From Maribacter_C sp047345145 (GTDB taxonomy: Bacteria; Bacteroidota; Bacteroidia; Flavobacteriales; Flavobacteriaceae), in assembly GCF_047345145.1 (NCBI RefSeq), contig NZ_JBLFER010000002.1, forward strand, positions 1,240,001 through 1,304,000: DNA of 64,000 bases. Direction: 5' to 3'. Below are positions 44,925-54,123 of this stretch, piece after piece. Made by a program: the position numbers and the translations under genes. The stretch's first letter is position 1. Each line of letters starts with the position of its first letter. The notes under the pieces are model-generated. The model saw only the letters and a program-made list of their open reading frames with translations. It was not told where the DNA came from and searched no databases.

Positions 44925-44961
44925 TAGGTAGGAATACCCGAAGAGTAGGCAATTCTTCCCA
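44925..44961 (-). promoter_or_regulatory. Conserved 37-bp box upstream of the AhpD-like gene (candidate AraC operator)
   Basis: TAGGTA at 44925 and TAGGCA at 44946, 21 bp apart, followed by ATTCTTCCCA, the same as the box at 44274-44310. It ends 72 bp upstream of the AhpD-like start, compared with 69 bp for the trx copy. The AraC gene at 45109-45942 lies just beyond it and is the likeliest binder. Confidence 0.75.
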
Positions 44962-45108
44962 TTTGCCATTTTTTACGAGAAATAGGGGGATTTACTGCTT
45001 ATAAAGAATCACGAACCCATCATTTATCTGGGGGATTCTTTGTTAATGGCAATATCTATCAAAAGTAACTTTCAGACGCAATATGGAAGAGGTGCGATAT
45101 TATGCATT

Positions 45109-45942
45109 CTATTGAATTATAGCAGCTTTCTTAAAGTCTGTTGGTGAAAGTCCCTCATGATTTTTAAAAAAGCGTCCAAAGGTCTGTAAATCTTCAAAAC
45201 CTATCTCATAGGCTATTTCCTTAATACTCTTGTCGGTATATCGCAACAATCTTTTGGCTTCAAGCATTTTGCGGTCCTGAATAAATTGAAGAGGTCTCTT
45301 TGACGAGAGTTTTGAAAATAGATTAGAAAGGGTTTTGGGAGATTTATGCAGCATTTCAGCATACTCGGCGACGGTATTTTTGGTTCGAAAATGTTTTTCT
45401 ACTAGGAAATTATATTCTCTAATAATATCAATGCTAGCATTTTCGATTTTATGATAGTTCTCTTGCGATTTAAAGACCCTTGTACACATAATGATGAAAC
45501 GCTTTAACATAGACTGAAGCATTTCGAGTTGTAGTTCGTCGTTAGATTGCAATTCAATCTCAAACATTTTCCATACCGTCTGAAATTTTTCAAGCTCTTC
45601 TACAGGAATATCAAATACAGGTAGTTGTGAGGCACCAAAAAACAATATGCCTTTACATCCTACTTCGCTATCATGGTCGATGATACAATAAAACGCTCTA
45701 TTAAATCGAATCAATTTGGCATTGCAAACACCGGAAATATCTACTTTGTGGAATTCCGTTAAGCTTACAATTTGATTTTTACAGAATCGATAATCAATAT
45801 TATCAATAGTGATTTTACTACTGTCCTGTTCAAACCAAACAAATGTTAAAGGACTTTCCATAGCTTCCTTTTGAACAAAGCAGTTGTTACTGTGTATGTT
45901 CTCAAGCTGCAAATATTCGTTTGTAGGACCTTTGTATATCAT
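45109..45942 (-). CDS. AraC-family transcriptional regulator
   Basis: The 277-residue protein has a beta-rich N-terminal domain (about 1-110) and a C-terminal double HTH: VAEYAEMLHKSPKTLSNLF and IKEIAYEIGFEDLQTFGRFFK with LSPTDFKK. It belongs to the SPKTLSN subgroup with the regulator at 27302. It is encoded immediately upstream of the AhpD-like and trx-SDR units, which both carry the 37-bp box, so it is proposed to bind that box. Confidence 0.93.
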   Translation of the reverse strand: MIYKGPTNEYLQLENIHSNNCFVQKEAMESPLTFVWFEQDSSKITIDNIDYRFCKNQIVSLTEFHKVDISGVCNAKLIRFNRAFYCIIDHDSEVGCKGILFFGASQLPVFDIPVEELEKFQTVWKMFEIELQSNDELQLEMLQSMLKRFIIMCTRVFKSQENYHKIENASIDIIREYNFLVEKHFRTKNTVAEYAEMLHKSPKTLSNLFSKLSSKRPLQFIQDRKMLEAKRLLRYTDKSIKEIAYEIGFEDLQTFGRFFKNHEGLSPTDFKKAAIIQ

Positions 45943-46146
45943 TTATTTAGATTGTTACATTTATATTTCGATGGATTTGCTACTAAAATAGAAATTGAAT
46001 TACGCCTACATATATTTCTTATTTACATAATCGCTAATCTAATGAATTTTGATTTTGCGGAACATTAGCTCCTTCCGAGATAAATGCTTTTTTTAGCTTA
46101 TTTCAATTGTCGTCTGAAATATCCGAACTATACAATCAAAACACTC

Positions 46147-47193
46147 TTAAGTGATATCTTGCACCATCTTATCGGCAGTTTCAAAACCACTAGCTATAGC
46201 TCCATCCATATATCCTCCGTTGGAATAAGACGTTTCGGCCGCTGCGAAGAACAGTTTTCCATTGTGATAAGGCCGGTTAAAAAGAGCATTGCCATAGAAT
46301 AATTTATAGGGTAACGTTTCACCATCTTTTATCGAAGTAAAATCATCTTTTGACCAGTCTTTCTCTGAATAATCGATATACTTGTTAATTTCCTTTCCAA
46401 ATACATTTTCAAGAAAATTTAAAATAATTCTCTTCCTTTCTTCCTCTGGTAGGAAACGGAGTTCGTCCTTTACAAAACCCATTAACCCAAATACATTTCC
46501 ATCGAAAGAAGAGTGGTCGTACATTTCGGTTATAGGGCTGGATTGTCCAAAAACAATCCCAGAAAACCCCTGTTTTCGCCAAAATGGACTTGAAAATGTG
46601 AGACCAACTTTGATCGCATGTGACATCCAAGTATGCGTTTTCTGCATCAAGTCATTTAATTGGTTTGGAAGGCTTGGTTCAAAGACCATTTGGTAAGCCA
46701 ACTTAGGTGGAATACAAATTACTGCCTTATGACATTTAAAAACTTCATTCTTGGTATGTAGTTTTAAACCAACAGATGTATTTTCAACCTTTACAACCTT
46801 GGTCTGCATTTGAATTTTATGAGGAAACTCATCGGCTAATCGCTGTATTAATTTGATAGAACCTCCTGCTATGCGATACGTAGGAAGACCATTTGAATCT
46901 CCCTCAAAGTATTGTAGGGGAGTACCCGACTTAGAAGCTATAATTCCTTTTCCTGAAACATACTGCTCAAAACTAAACATTCCCAACTCTTCAAGAATTT
47001 TATGTATCCGATCGTGATGTTGCTGAAACCAAGCAGCGCCTAAATCGATACCATCGGCTGTCAAAATTCTTCCTCCTATACGGCTTCGTCCCTCCAATAG
47101 TATAAAATCTTCAATTCCTGATTTCATGAGTCGATACGCGACTGAAAGTCCCGTTAATCCTGCTCCTACAATGATATATCTATGACTTTTCAA
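46147..47193 (-). CDS. Flavin-containing amine oxidase family protein
   Basis: The 348-residue protein has an N-terminal FAD dinucleotide fold (IIVGAGLTGLSVAYRL, then EGRSRIGGRI) and a C-terminal FAD-contact region (AAAETSYSNGGYMDGAIASG), the signature of monoamine-oxidase-like flavoproteins. It is shorter than the usual 430-500 residues, so the substrate domain is reduced. Substrate unknown. It lies 40 bp downstream of the ECF sigma gene and is probably cotranscribed with it. Confidence 0.9.
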   Translation of the reverse strand: MKSHRYIIVGAGLTGLSVAYRLMKSGIEDFILLEGRSRIGGRILTADGIDLGAAWFQQHHDRIHKILEELGMFSFEQYVSGKGIIASKSGTPLQYFEGDSNGLPTYRIAGGSIKLIQRLADEFPHKIQMQTKVVKVENTSVGLKLHTKNEVFKCHKAVICIPPKLAYQMVFEPSLPNQLNDLMQKTHTWMSHAIKVGLTFSSPFWRKQGFSGIVFGQSSPITEMYDHSSFDGNVFGLMGFVKDELRFLPEEERKRIILNFLENVFGKEINKYIDYSEKDWSKDDFTSIKDGETLPYKLFYGNALFNRPYHNGKLFFAAAETSYSNGGYMDGAIASGFETADKMVQDIT

Positions 47194-47233
47194 ATTAGAT
47201 TCTTAAGGCATGTTTAAACATAATATTGGGTCC

Positions 47234-47794
47234 TTATCCCATCAAACTACCTAATTGAAATTTTAGAGATTTGCGTGCCCTGTGCAATGTTACCCATAAA
47301 TTTGATTGATTTATACCGAGTTCTTCACAGATATCGTTGGTTTTCCACCCCAAGGTTTTAAGTCGAATTATTTGCGCTTGTCTTGCAGGGAGGTTTTCAA
47401 TTGTTGTATGAATGATATCATTTACAACTTGACTATCTAGTTTAGTTATTTCATCTTCGCAAGCAGAATTGGCAACCTTTTCTTCTAACCAATTATAATT
47501 TTGGTTTCTGTTAGCTTCGCCAGCCCTCATAAATGCCTTTCCTTTTCTAGTATTGCACTTGCGATAATAATCTATTATTTTTCTTTTTAAAATTGCTATC
47601 AACCAGGTACTTTCCTTAGCATCTCCTTTGTAATTAGGGGCAGCCAAAAATGCCGCTAGAAAAGTGTCTTGTACCAAATCCCTTGCAGTTTCTAGATGAC
47701 CCACCCGATTTAATGTATAAGTGACAAACATATCATTATAAGATTCAACCCACGCTTCCGGATTCAATATGCGTTTTTTTATTACAGTATTCAT
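47234..47794 (-). CDS. ECF-type RNA polymerase sigma factor
   Basis: The 186-residue protein has sigma region 2 (about 15-85, with DLVQDTFLAAF and TWLIAILKRKIIDYYRK) and sigma region 4 (about 125-180, with ENLPARQAQIIRLK and the HTH WKTNDICEELGINQSNLWVTLHRAR, here in parts). No anti-sigma gene is adjacent. The neighbours are a flavin amine oxidase downstream and an AhpD-like gene upstream; such company recalls the ECF41 group, but the SnoaL-like C-terminal extension of that group is absent. Confidence 0.94.
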   Translation of the reverse strand: MNTVIKKRILNPEAWVESYNDMFVTYTLNRVGHLETARDLVQDTFLAAFLAAPNYKGDAKESTWLIAILKRKIIDYYRKCNTRKGKAFMRAGEANRNQNYNWLEEKVANSACEDEITKLDSQVVNDIIHTTIENLPARQAQIIRLKTLGWKTNDICEELGINQSNLWVTLHRARKSLKFQLGSLMG

Positions 47795-47835
47795 ATTTTA
47801 TGTTATTTGAAATTACTATAGGATAATGAATCATC

Positions 47836-47861
47836 GAGGGCTCACTATTAAGTGAGCCCTC
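47836..47861 (-). terminator. Strong hairpin between the AhpD-like and sigma genes
   Basis: GAGGGCTCACT at 47836-47846 pairs perfectly with 47851-47861 around a 4-base loop. It lies 36 bp past the AhpD-like stop and 42 bp before the sigma start on the same strand. There is no T-run, so it may be a terminator that needs help or an mRNA processing stem. Confidence 0.6.
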
Positions 47862-47896
47862 AACGAATCAACTAAACCAACCAACTACAAAACAAA

Positions 47897-48445
47897 CTAA
47901 ACCAATTCAGTTTCTAATGGCTGGGCAATAGGAAAATCTACAGGAACACGTGTAGTATTATTTAGATAATTGGTAACGGTTTTGTCACCGGCTATCATAA
48001 TAGCATCTACCAGATTTTCTTTGCTCCATCCATTGTTAAAAAAGTTCTCGAGTACCTCGGGACTCGTTCTCCCTCTATTTTCAGTTATATTTCTCGCAAA
48101 CCTTGCTAGGGCATCAAGTTTTAAATCCTTTGATGATTTTCCTTGGCGAAATTCTATTATTTCCTCTTCTGTAAAGTTGTTCATTTTTGCTACCGCTGTA
48201 TGGGCTGAAAGACAGTACTCACAGTTATTGACTTGACTGACAGCCAAATTTACTACCTCTTTCTCTTTAGCCTTGAGCGAACTCTTTGCATTGGAAAAAT
48301 CTAGATAGTTTTTCAATCCATTCTCGGAATTTGCCATCGTAGCAAAAAGATTAGGCACAAAACCTACTGACTTTTTTAGATTGTCAAAAATTGCTTGATT
48401 GTTTTCACTTACATCTTCATGCTTCGGTACATCGAATGTTATCAT
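47897..48445 (-). CDS. AhpD-like carboxymuconolactone decarboxylase-family protein (second copy)
   Basis: The 182-residue protein keeps C75-E-Y-C78-LSA-H82 and aligns without gaps over most of its length with the protein at 44320-44853 (shared EVSENNQ-type start, GFVPN, KEKE, VSQ-x-N-x-C). It is thus a paralogue. It lies upstream of the sigma factor gene with a hairpin between. Its promoter region lacks a full copy of the 37-bp box, so regulation probably differs from the first copy. Confidence 0.92.
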   Translation of the reverse strand: MITFDVPKHEDVSENNQAIFDNLKKSVGFVPNLFATMANSENGLKNYLDFSNAKSSLKAKEKEVVNLAVSQVNNCEYCLSAHTAVAKMNNFTEEEIIEFRQGKSSKDLKLDALARFARNITENRGRTSPEVLENFFNNGWSKENLVDAIMIAGDKTVTNYLNNTTRVPVDFPIAQPLETELV

Positions 48446-48768
48446 AACTTTATTTTTAAAATTGATATATAATTGAGACTGTAAATTTCTGTAGAAAGAA
48501 TTTTTTTCGTAATAGTGAATTTTCCCTAATATTTATTCATACTTCCCGATATGCAGTGATTTCATGTTTTGTACGGAAGACTTATCCCTGAATGCAAACT
48601 CTCTTTATAAAGAAGAAGATGCCTAAACCCCAACCATCAGTAGTAAAACTTAAATTTTCATTCTATTTTGTGATTTATAAGTAAAGTGCAAAATAAGACC
48701 CTAAAAAGTAGTGAAGTATTGCTTAAAGAGCCGTAAATTAAGTCATTAACAAAATCTCAAACAAGGAC
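48446..48768. other. Divergent intergenic region, 323 bp
   Basis: Between the leftward AhpD-like gene and the rightward TonB receptor gene. A short GTGAATTTTCCC near 48514 is only partly like the 37-bp box core. No other structure, coding remnant or RNA gene is visible. Confidence 0.5.
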
Positions 48769-51591
48769 ATGAATATGCAGGTCAAACTCATGAAAATTCA
48801 AATGATTTTTGCTCTCTTTGTATACCATGTCACTTTTGCCCAAACTACTTTCGAAGGAGAGGTTAAAGATGAAGAAGGAGAACCATTGGTCGGAGCCCAT
48901 GTGACGCTCCAACCGAATAACCAATTTAGCATCACTGACATTAATGGAGTCTTCAAGGTACCGAATATTACACCAGGAACATACTTGGTCTCTATTACCC
49001 ATTTAGGATCAAAAACGTATACAGATAGTCTTGAGATAAAGAATGACCCCTTATCAATATCGGTAATTATGGAAGATGACCTCCTTAGCCTTCAAAGTGT
49101 AGTGGTCACGGGCAGTTTTGAACCCCGTACACAATTAGAATCGAATACCGCAATTACAATTTTAAACTCGAGGGCTCTGGTAAAGACATTTCCAAGAGGC
49201 ACAGCTGATTTATTGCAAAATATCCCTGGGACTTTTACAGACCCTTCCGCAGGCGAGGTATTTACGAGGGTATATACCAGAGGAATTTCAGCATCGGTAG
49301 AAGATGATCTGGGTTGGTATTATGTTTCGTTACAAGAAGATGGTCTGCCAGTAAGTTTGGTACAGCATTCTTTTTATAGTCCCGATATTTTCCATCGAAC
49401 CGACTTAACTACTCGGAAGGTAGAGGCAATTCGAGGAGGAAATGCAGCGATTACCGCACTTAATGGACCGGGTGCAATTTTTAATTTTATATCTCGCGGT
49501 CCGAATAACAATTTTAATGGGGAATTTTCCATTTTGGGAGGAATTCAGGGGGATGGTAATGAAATCTCCAAATTAGATGGAACCATTGGTGGGCCATTGG
49601 GAAATGACTGGTATTTCAATATCGGAGGACATTACCGTTGGGACGAAGGTGCCCGAAACGTAAATTTTACTTTTAGTAAAGGAGGACAACTCAAATTTAA
49701 TATCATAAAAGACCATGACAAGGGATACATTAAGTTTTATGGTAAGTTACTCGATGATTTCACTAATAGATATAATGGTGTAGCGGCGGTTAATTGGGAT
49801 AATCCAAGTGCTGCATTTGGCCAAAATTTTAACACGACGGCATTATTACTTCCAAAATTAAATACAACTATTCCAGATGGTCGAAATACGTTGGGTGGTG
49901 CGTCGAATTCTTTCAATACTTCTGAAGGGCTACATGCTCAAGATCTGGCTTTCGGAATTGATGTTTTCCAAGAGTTTGAAAAAGAATGGAAACTCCGTCT
50001 GAACATAAAGTATTCTGATAAAAGTGCCGAATGGGAAACATCACAGGGAAACTCATTAATTTCATTAAATAACCCGGTAGCCTATTTTGCAAGTGGTGCG
50101 GAGCTTCCCATAGGACAAGTCGTCTTTCGGGATGCGAATTCTAAAGAAGAAGTGGCCAGGGTCAATAATAGTGGAATAGTAATGGGTAGTTCTTTTGAAT
50201 ATTTGAGTGATGGTAGACTACCTAACGATGGCATAATGGGAGCATTACCATGGTACAAACAAAACGAAACACAGGAATGGATCGGCCAATTCTCTGTAAG
50301 TAAAGAATTGGAAAGACATGATTTAAGCTTTGGTATTTCGGGCGGGTTTTCAGATACATCAACATTTACCCAAGCAAGTTTCGCATATGTTACGTATGAA
50401 CCAAACCCCAGAATGCTAGAGGTAACCCTTGAAAACCCAGGACAGCCCGTAATTGATTTGTCGGATTCAAATGGCATAAGCAATTATGGACGTTTATTTT
50501 ACGGTAATTCAAGAGCTAATGTTGAACAACTAGCCACTTATATCAATGACCGTTGGAATATTATTGACAGGGTACACTTAGACATAGGTTTCCGTTATGA
50601 GAATATTAAACACCAAGGCAGTAATGATAGATTTGCTCCCTTAGATCAGAGTGGTGGTCTTGATGGCAATGTTAACACAGCTTACGATAACGAAATACAA
50701 AGTTCAACAGGAATGGTCGATAATTTTAATTTCAACTATGACTACCTCTCATATTCCTTTGGTATAAATTATAAATTTTTTGATGAAGCTGCAGTTTTTA
50801 CTCGTTTTTCATCAGCCAATAAAGCACCCGAGCTCAATTATTATTTTAATAATTTTTCGAATGTACCTATTAATCAGGAAGGACAGGTGCAAAAAATCCA
50901 ACAGGCCGAATTGGGTTTCAAGTGGAACAAAAAAAGATTCTCGTCGACCGTTACAGCTTTCTGGAGTCAATTAAAAAATGTTGGCTTTATAGATTTTGAG
51001 TTTGACCCTGACGACGGTAGTATTTTTTATGCTCCAGTTCAATTTAATAATTCAAGGACCATTGGAGTGGAATTGGAAGCTGCCTATACGCCTATAACTA
51101 ACTTAAGTTTTCTGGCCAATGCTACCATCCAACATGCAAAGGCCACAAAATGGACGGTTTATGATGCAGCCGATACTGTAGATATGAGTGATGATTCTAT
51201 TGTCGATTTTACCGGAAATAGTTTGCCCTATAACCCAAACTTAATGTTGAATTCTACTGTAGAATATGATAATAATAAGTTTAGCGCTTTTTTGAAGTGG
51301 CAATTTATGGGTGAGCGTGAAGCAAACGTAGCCAATGGGTTTCAATTGCCAGCTTATAGTATTTTCAATTTGGGGCTCGGTTATAAAATAAGCCAAAAGT
51401 TATCTGCGAATTTATTAGTAACCAATATTTTCAATTCTGCCGGACTATCCAACTTTTTGGGAGTGAACAGTATAGGAGCCAATGTAAATGATGTGACCAC
51501 CCAATTCGTAACACAAAATCCTGATACAAGTTTTGTGGTTGTTCCGGTTCTACCTAGGGGTACTATCCTCAAATTGAATTATAGATTTTGA
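48769..51591 (+). CDS. TonB-dependent outer-membrane receptor
   Basis: The 940-residue protein has a signal peptide (an in-frame ATG at 48790 gives the same cut after VTFAQ), an N-terminal carboxypeptidase-like repeat domain (about 26-105), a plug domain (about 115-240), and a long beta-barrel ending in KLNYRF. It imports a ligand with TonB energy, possibly a siderophore or iron complex; no ligand is evident from sequence and no SusD partner follows. It leads a run of envelope genes: NTF2-like, two P460 cytochromes and an outer-membrane protein. Confidence 0.96.
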   Translation: MNMQVKLMKIQMIFALFVYHVTFAQTTFEGEVKDEEGEPLVGAHVTLQPNNQFSITDINGVFKVPNITPGTYLVSITHLGSKTYTDSLEIKNDPLSISVIMEDDLLSLQSVVVTGSFEPRTQLESNTAITILNSRALVKTFPRGTADLLQNIPGTFTDPSAGEVFTRVYTRGISASVEDDLGWYYVSLQEDGLPVSLVQHSFYSPDIFHRTDLTTRKVEAIRGGNAAITALNGPGAIFNFISRGPNNNFNGEFSILGGIQGDGNEISKLDGTIGGPLGNDWYFNIGGHYRWDEGARNVNFTFSKGGQLKFNIIKDHDKGYIKFYGKLLDDFTNRYNGVAAVNWDNPSAAFGQNFNTTALLLPKLNTTIPDGRNTLGGASNSFNTSEGLHAQDLAFGIDVFQEFEKEWKLRLNIKYSDKSAEWETSQGNSLISLNNPVAYFASGAELPIGQVVFRDANSKEEVARVNNSGIVMGSSFEYLSDGRLPNDGIMGALPWYKQNETQEWIGQFSVSKELERHDLSFGISGGFSDTSTFTQASFAYVTYEPNPRMLEVTLENPGQPVIDLSDSNGISNYGRLFYGNSRANVEQLATYINDRWNIIDRVHLDIGFRYENIKHQGSNDRFAPLDQSGGLDGNVNTAYDNEIQSSTGMVDNFNFNYDYLSYSFGINYKFFDEAAVFTRFSSANKAPELNYYFNNFSNVPINQEGQVQKIQQAELGFKWNKKRFSSTVTAFWSQLKNVGFIDFEFDPDDGSIFYAPVQFNNSRTIGVELEAAYTPITNLSFLANATIQHAKATKWTVYDAADTVDMSDDSIVDFTGNSLPYNPNLMLNSTVEYDNNKFSAFLKWQFMGEREANVANGFQLPAYSIFNLGLGYKISQKLSANLLVTNIFNSAGLSNFLGVNSIGANVNDVTTQFVTQNPDTSFVVVPVLPRGTILKLNYRF

Positions 51592-51846
51592 AAGTGTTAA
51601 ATTGATTGTCTTAAAAGAGTCTGGCAATCTTAATCCAGTCATAAGATATAAATACAAGAGAAATAAACATCTTCCCCCTATATTTCTAATTATTAACACC
51701 TACCTTTTCAATTACACCTGTTTCCAAAGCTGTTTTCCCTCTTAAATTCCTAAAAAGGGAAATAAGTATAAATAGTTAGGAAATGACACTATTCTCTAGT
51801 GTATTCTTCTCGTTTAGTTTTGTTTACATAAAACCAAAGTACAGAG

Positions 51847-52203
51847 ATGAAACTTTCAAATTCAATAAATCATTTTATAAGTCTCCTCAAATGTCAGAAG
51901 CTCGAGGATAGCGTAAAGCTGTACATGGATGATAGTATTCAAGTAGACCATAACGGGAAAAGCAATAGAATAGAGCACAATTGTTGGAACAGATTTATGA
52001 AAAAAATCTTCCTTAATGAAAAGACCTCAATCCTGCAGCTCGATATTAGTGACGATAGTATTAATGAAAATTCCAATGCATTTGTCATTCATATAATCTG
52101 TAAAAAAGAAAGTGGAGAACTATTTTTTACCGAAATACATATTCAGAATACATGGATCAAAAACAAAATATCGAAACTGAGCTACAGTACAATTCACTTT
52201 TAA
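51847..52203 (+). CDS. Small NTF2-like protein
   Basis: The 118-residue protein has a helix-helix-strand layout similar to NTF2/SnoaL-like proteins, with a terminal pair of strands around LFFTEIHIQNTWIKNKI. No catalytic residues can be named. It lies 10 bp before the first cytochrome P460 gene and is probably cotranscribed with it. The fold call is moderate. Confidence 0.6.
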   Translation: MKLSNSINHFISLLKCQKLEDSVKLYMDDSIQVDHNGKSNRIEHNCWNRFMKKIFLNEKTSILQLDISDDSINENSNAFVIHIICKKESGELFFTEIHIQNTWIKNKISKLSYSTIHF

Positions 52204-52213
52204 ATAAATAATT

Positions 52214-53317
52214 ATGACAAACAGATTTAACATTTTCGTAGTACTAGGTTTTTTGATTTTGTTTCAATTAACCTCTTGTATTGATCCAAAAGAGGAGTAC
52301 GTTGCTGTTACGCACTTTACAATAGACGCCAACGGTGAATTAGAAAGACCAACAGGTTATCGAAGCTGGGTCTATGTTGGAACCCCGGTGACACCTAATG
52401 ATATGAATGATGGTAAGGCACCTTTCCCAGAAATGCACAACGTATACATTGACCCTCATAGTTTTGACCACTACAAAAAAACTGGAAAATTCCGTGAAGG
52501 GACAATTCTTGTTAAGGAACTGGTAAGCATCGGCTCCAAGACGGCTGTTAGTGGAAATGGTTATTTCGCAGGAGAGTTTATCGGTTTAGAGGCATCTGTT
52601 AAGAGCAAGGAACTTTTCCCCGACGAACCCGGCAATTGGGCCATATTCAGTTTTACCAATCCGGAAGAAGGTACTTTAAAACAAACCGCGGCGGCCTTCC
52701 CAGCAGCCATGTGTAACACATGTCATCAGAGCAATGCAGAAGATGACTATGTATTCACTCAATATTACCCCGTACTAAGAGCGGCTAAGGGTATAGGAAT
52801 GGATATAAGTCCAGAGGATAATCCAGAGCGAAAAGCCTCTAAAAAAGAAGTCAGTATTTGGGATGCTACAGTACCGACTCCAGAAGGTTTAGTCCTCGAA
52901 ATTCCGTTAGAGAGAAACCAATTGTTCGCCTACCTGAAAGAGGGAAAATACAAGGCCTATAAAAATCAAGAAAAAGAATTACACCCTTCGGAAGGGCCAC
53001 ATCAAAAAGTAGGACTACCAGTTAAAGTATTCATCAATGACATATTGGCCAAGTCTCTTGAAGCAGGAAATGCAGAGCATCCTTTAGGTTCTGTTTCAGT
53101 CAAAGAAATGTATAATGAAGACAACCAGCCGGCGGGTTGGGCGGTTTTTGCCAAAACCCATGACAAAACTGATGGAGGTAATGGATGGTTTTGGTATGAG
53201 GTTACGGATTCAGAAGATGCCACCAAAATTGCAGCGATAGGAAATGGGGTAATTGGATGTACAAGTTGTCATACGATAGGAAAAGATATGGTACGATCTA
53301 AATTTCCACTTAATTAA
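52214..53317 (+). CDS. Double-domain cytochrome P460 lipoprotein
   Basis: The 367-residue lipoprotein (lipobox LTSC) has a first P460 domain at about 25-205 with heme motif C167-NTC-H171, and a second, more diverged P460-like domain at about 250-367 with C349-TSC-H353. The middle residues are a linker. P460 cytochromes have a heme crosslinked through a Lys and oxidise hydroxylamine or act in electron transfer; the crosslinking Lys is not assigned here. The first domain is nearly identical to the next gene's. Confidence 0.9.
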   Translation: MTNRFNIFVVLGFLILFQLTSCIDPKEEYVAVTHFTIDANGELERPTGYRSWVYVGTPVTPNDMNDGKAPFPEMHNVYIDPHSFDHYKKTGKFREGTILVKELVSIGSKTAVSGNGYFAGEFIGLEASVKSKELFPDEPGNWAIFSFTNPEEGTLKQTAAAFPAAMCNTCHQSNAEDDYVFTQYYPVLRAAKGIGMDISPEDNPERKASKKEVSIWDATVPTPEGLVLEIPLERNQLFAYLKEGKYKAYKNQEKELHPSEGPHQKVGLPVKVFINDILAKSLEAGNAEHPLGSVSVKEMYNEDNQPAGWAVFAKTHDKTDGGNGWFWYEVTDSEDATKIAAIGNGVIGCTSCHTIGKDMVRSKFPLN

Positions 53318-53339
53318 ATAACTCTTAAATCATTTACAA

Positions 53340-53999
53340 ATGAAATCTACAAAAGAAAATATCATTCTTACAGTCAATAGCTTATTCGCGATTGCGATTA
53401 TCGCGCTCTTCACAGTCGCCTGTTCAGATAAGCCATCGGACGGTTACGAAACTATTACCTATTACAAATTAGACACCAACGGTGAACTGATAAGGCCAAC
53501 AGGATATAGAAGTTGGGTCTACGTTGGAACTCCTGTAACACCTAACGACCTTAACGATGGGAAAGCTCCCTTTCCAGAAATGCACAATGTATATATAGAC
53601 CCTCAGAGTTTTGATCACTATAAGAAAACCGGAAAGTTCCGTGAAGGTGCTATTCTCGTAAAAGAACTAGTGAGCATAGGATCTAAAACGGCTGTAAGTG
53701 GTAATGGTTATTTCGCGGGAGAGTTTATCGGTTTAGAGGCATCTGTCAAGAGCAAGGAAAGTTTTCCCGATGAACCTGGTAATTGGGCCATATTCAGCTT
53801 TACCAACCCAGAAGAAGGCACGTTAAAGAAAACTGCTGCTGCCTTCCCAGCGAATATGTGTAACACATGTCATCAGGCAAATGCACAAGATGATTTTGTA
53901 TTCACTCAATATTACCCCGTATTGCGAGCTGCCAAAAATATTGGTATGGACGTTAGCCCTGAAGATGCCGCCAAACGGATGGCGACAGCCAACAAATAA
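53340..53999 (+). CDS. Single-domain cytochrome P460 lipoprotein
   Basis: The 219-residue lipoprotein (lipobox VAC) is one P460 domain with C174-NTC-H178. From about residue 35 to 205 it is almost the same as the first domain of the preceding gene, also at the DNA level, so a recent tandem duplication or gene conversion is likely. The signal peptides differ. It lies 22 bp after the double-domain gene. It would sit on the periplasmic or outer face with a covalently bound heme. Confidence 0.92.
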   Translation: MKSTKENIILTVNSLFAIAIIALFTVACSDKPSDGYETITYYKLDTNGELIRPTGYRSWVYVGTPVTPNDLNDGKAPFPEMHNVYIDPQSFDHYKKTGKFREGAILVKELVSIGSKTAVSGNGYFAGEFIGLEASVKSKESFPDEPGNWAIFSFTNPEEGTLKKTAAAFPANMCNTCHQANAQDDFVFTQYYPVLRAAKNIGMDVSPEDAAKRMATANK

Positions 54000-54123
54000 T
54001 TTAAAGCTATATAAGGTAAGAGTTGACCTTTCATATAGTAGACTATGATTTTGTCAGGTAAGCTCAACTCATAAACATCAACAATGGCAATCATCTCGGC
54101 TCCATCATAATGTCGACTAGAAA

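Noticed and set aside
47836..47861. The perfect hairpin as a mobile-element or attachment site
   Set aside because: No integrase, no direct repeats and no foreign genes around it; a transcript hairpin explains it better.
48512..48526. GTGAATTTTCCC upstream of the second AhpD-like gene, partly like the box core
   Set aside because: No TAGGTA or TAGGCA half-site and one base short; too weak to claim.
50082..50483. A 133-codon frame opposite the TonB receptor
   Set aside because: Shadow of the barrel-coding region, no motif.
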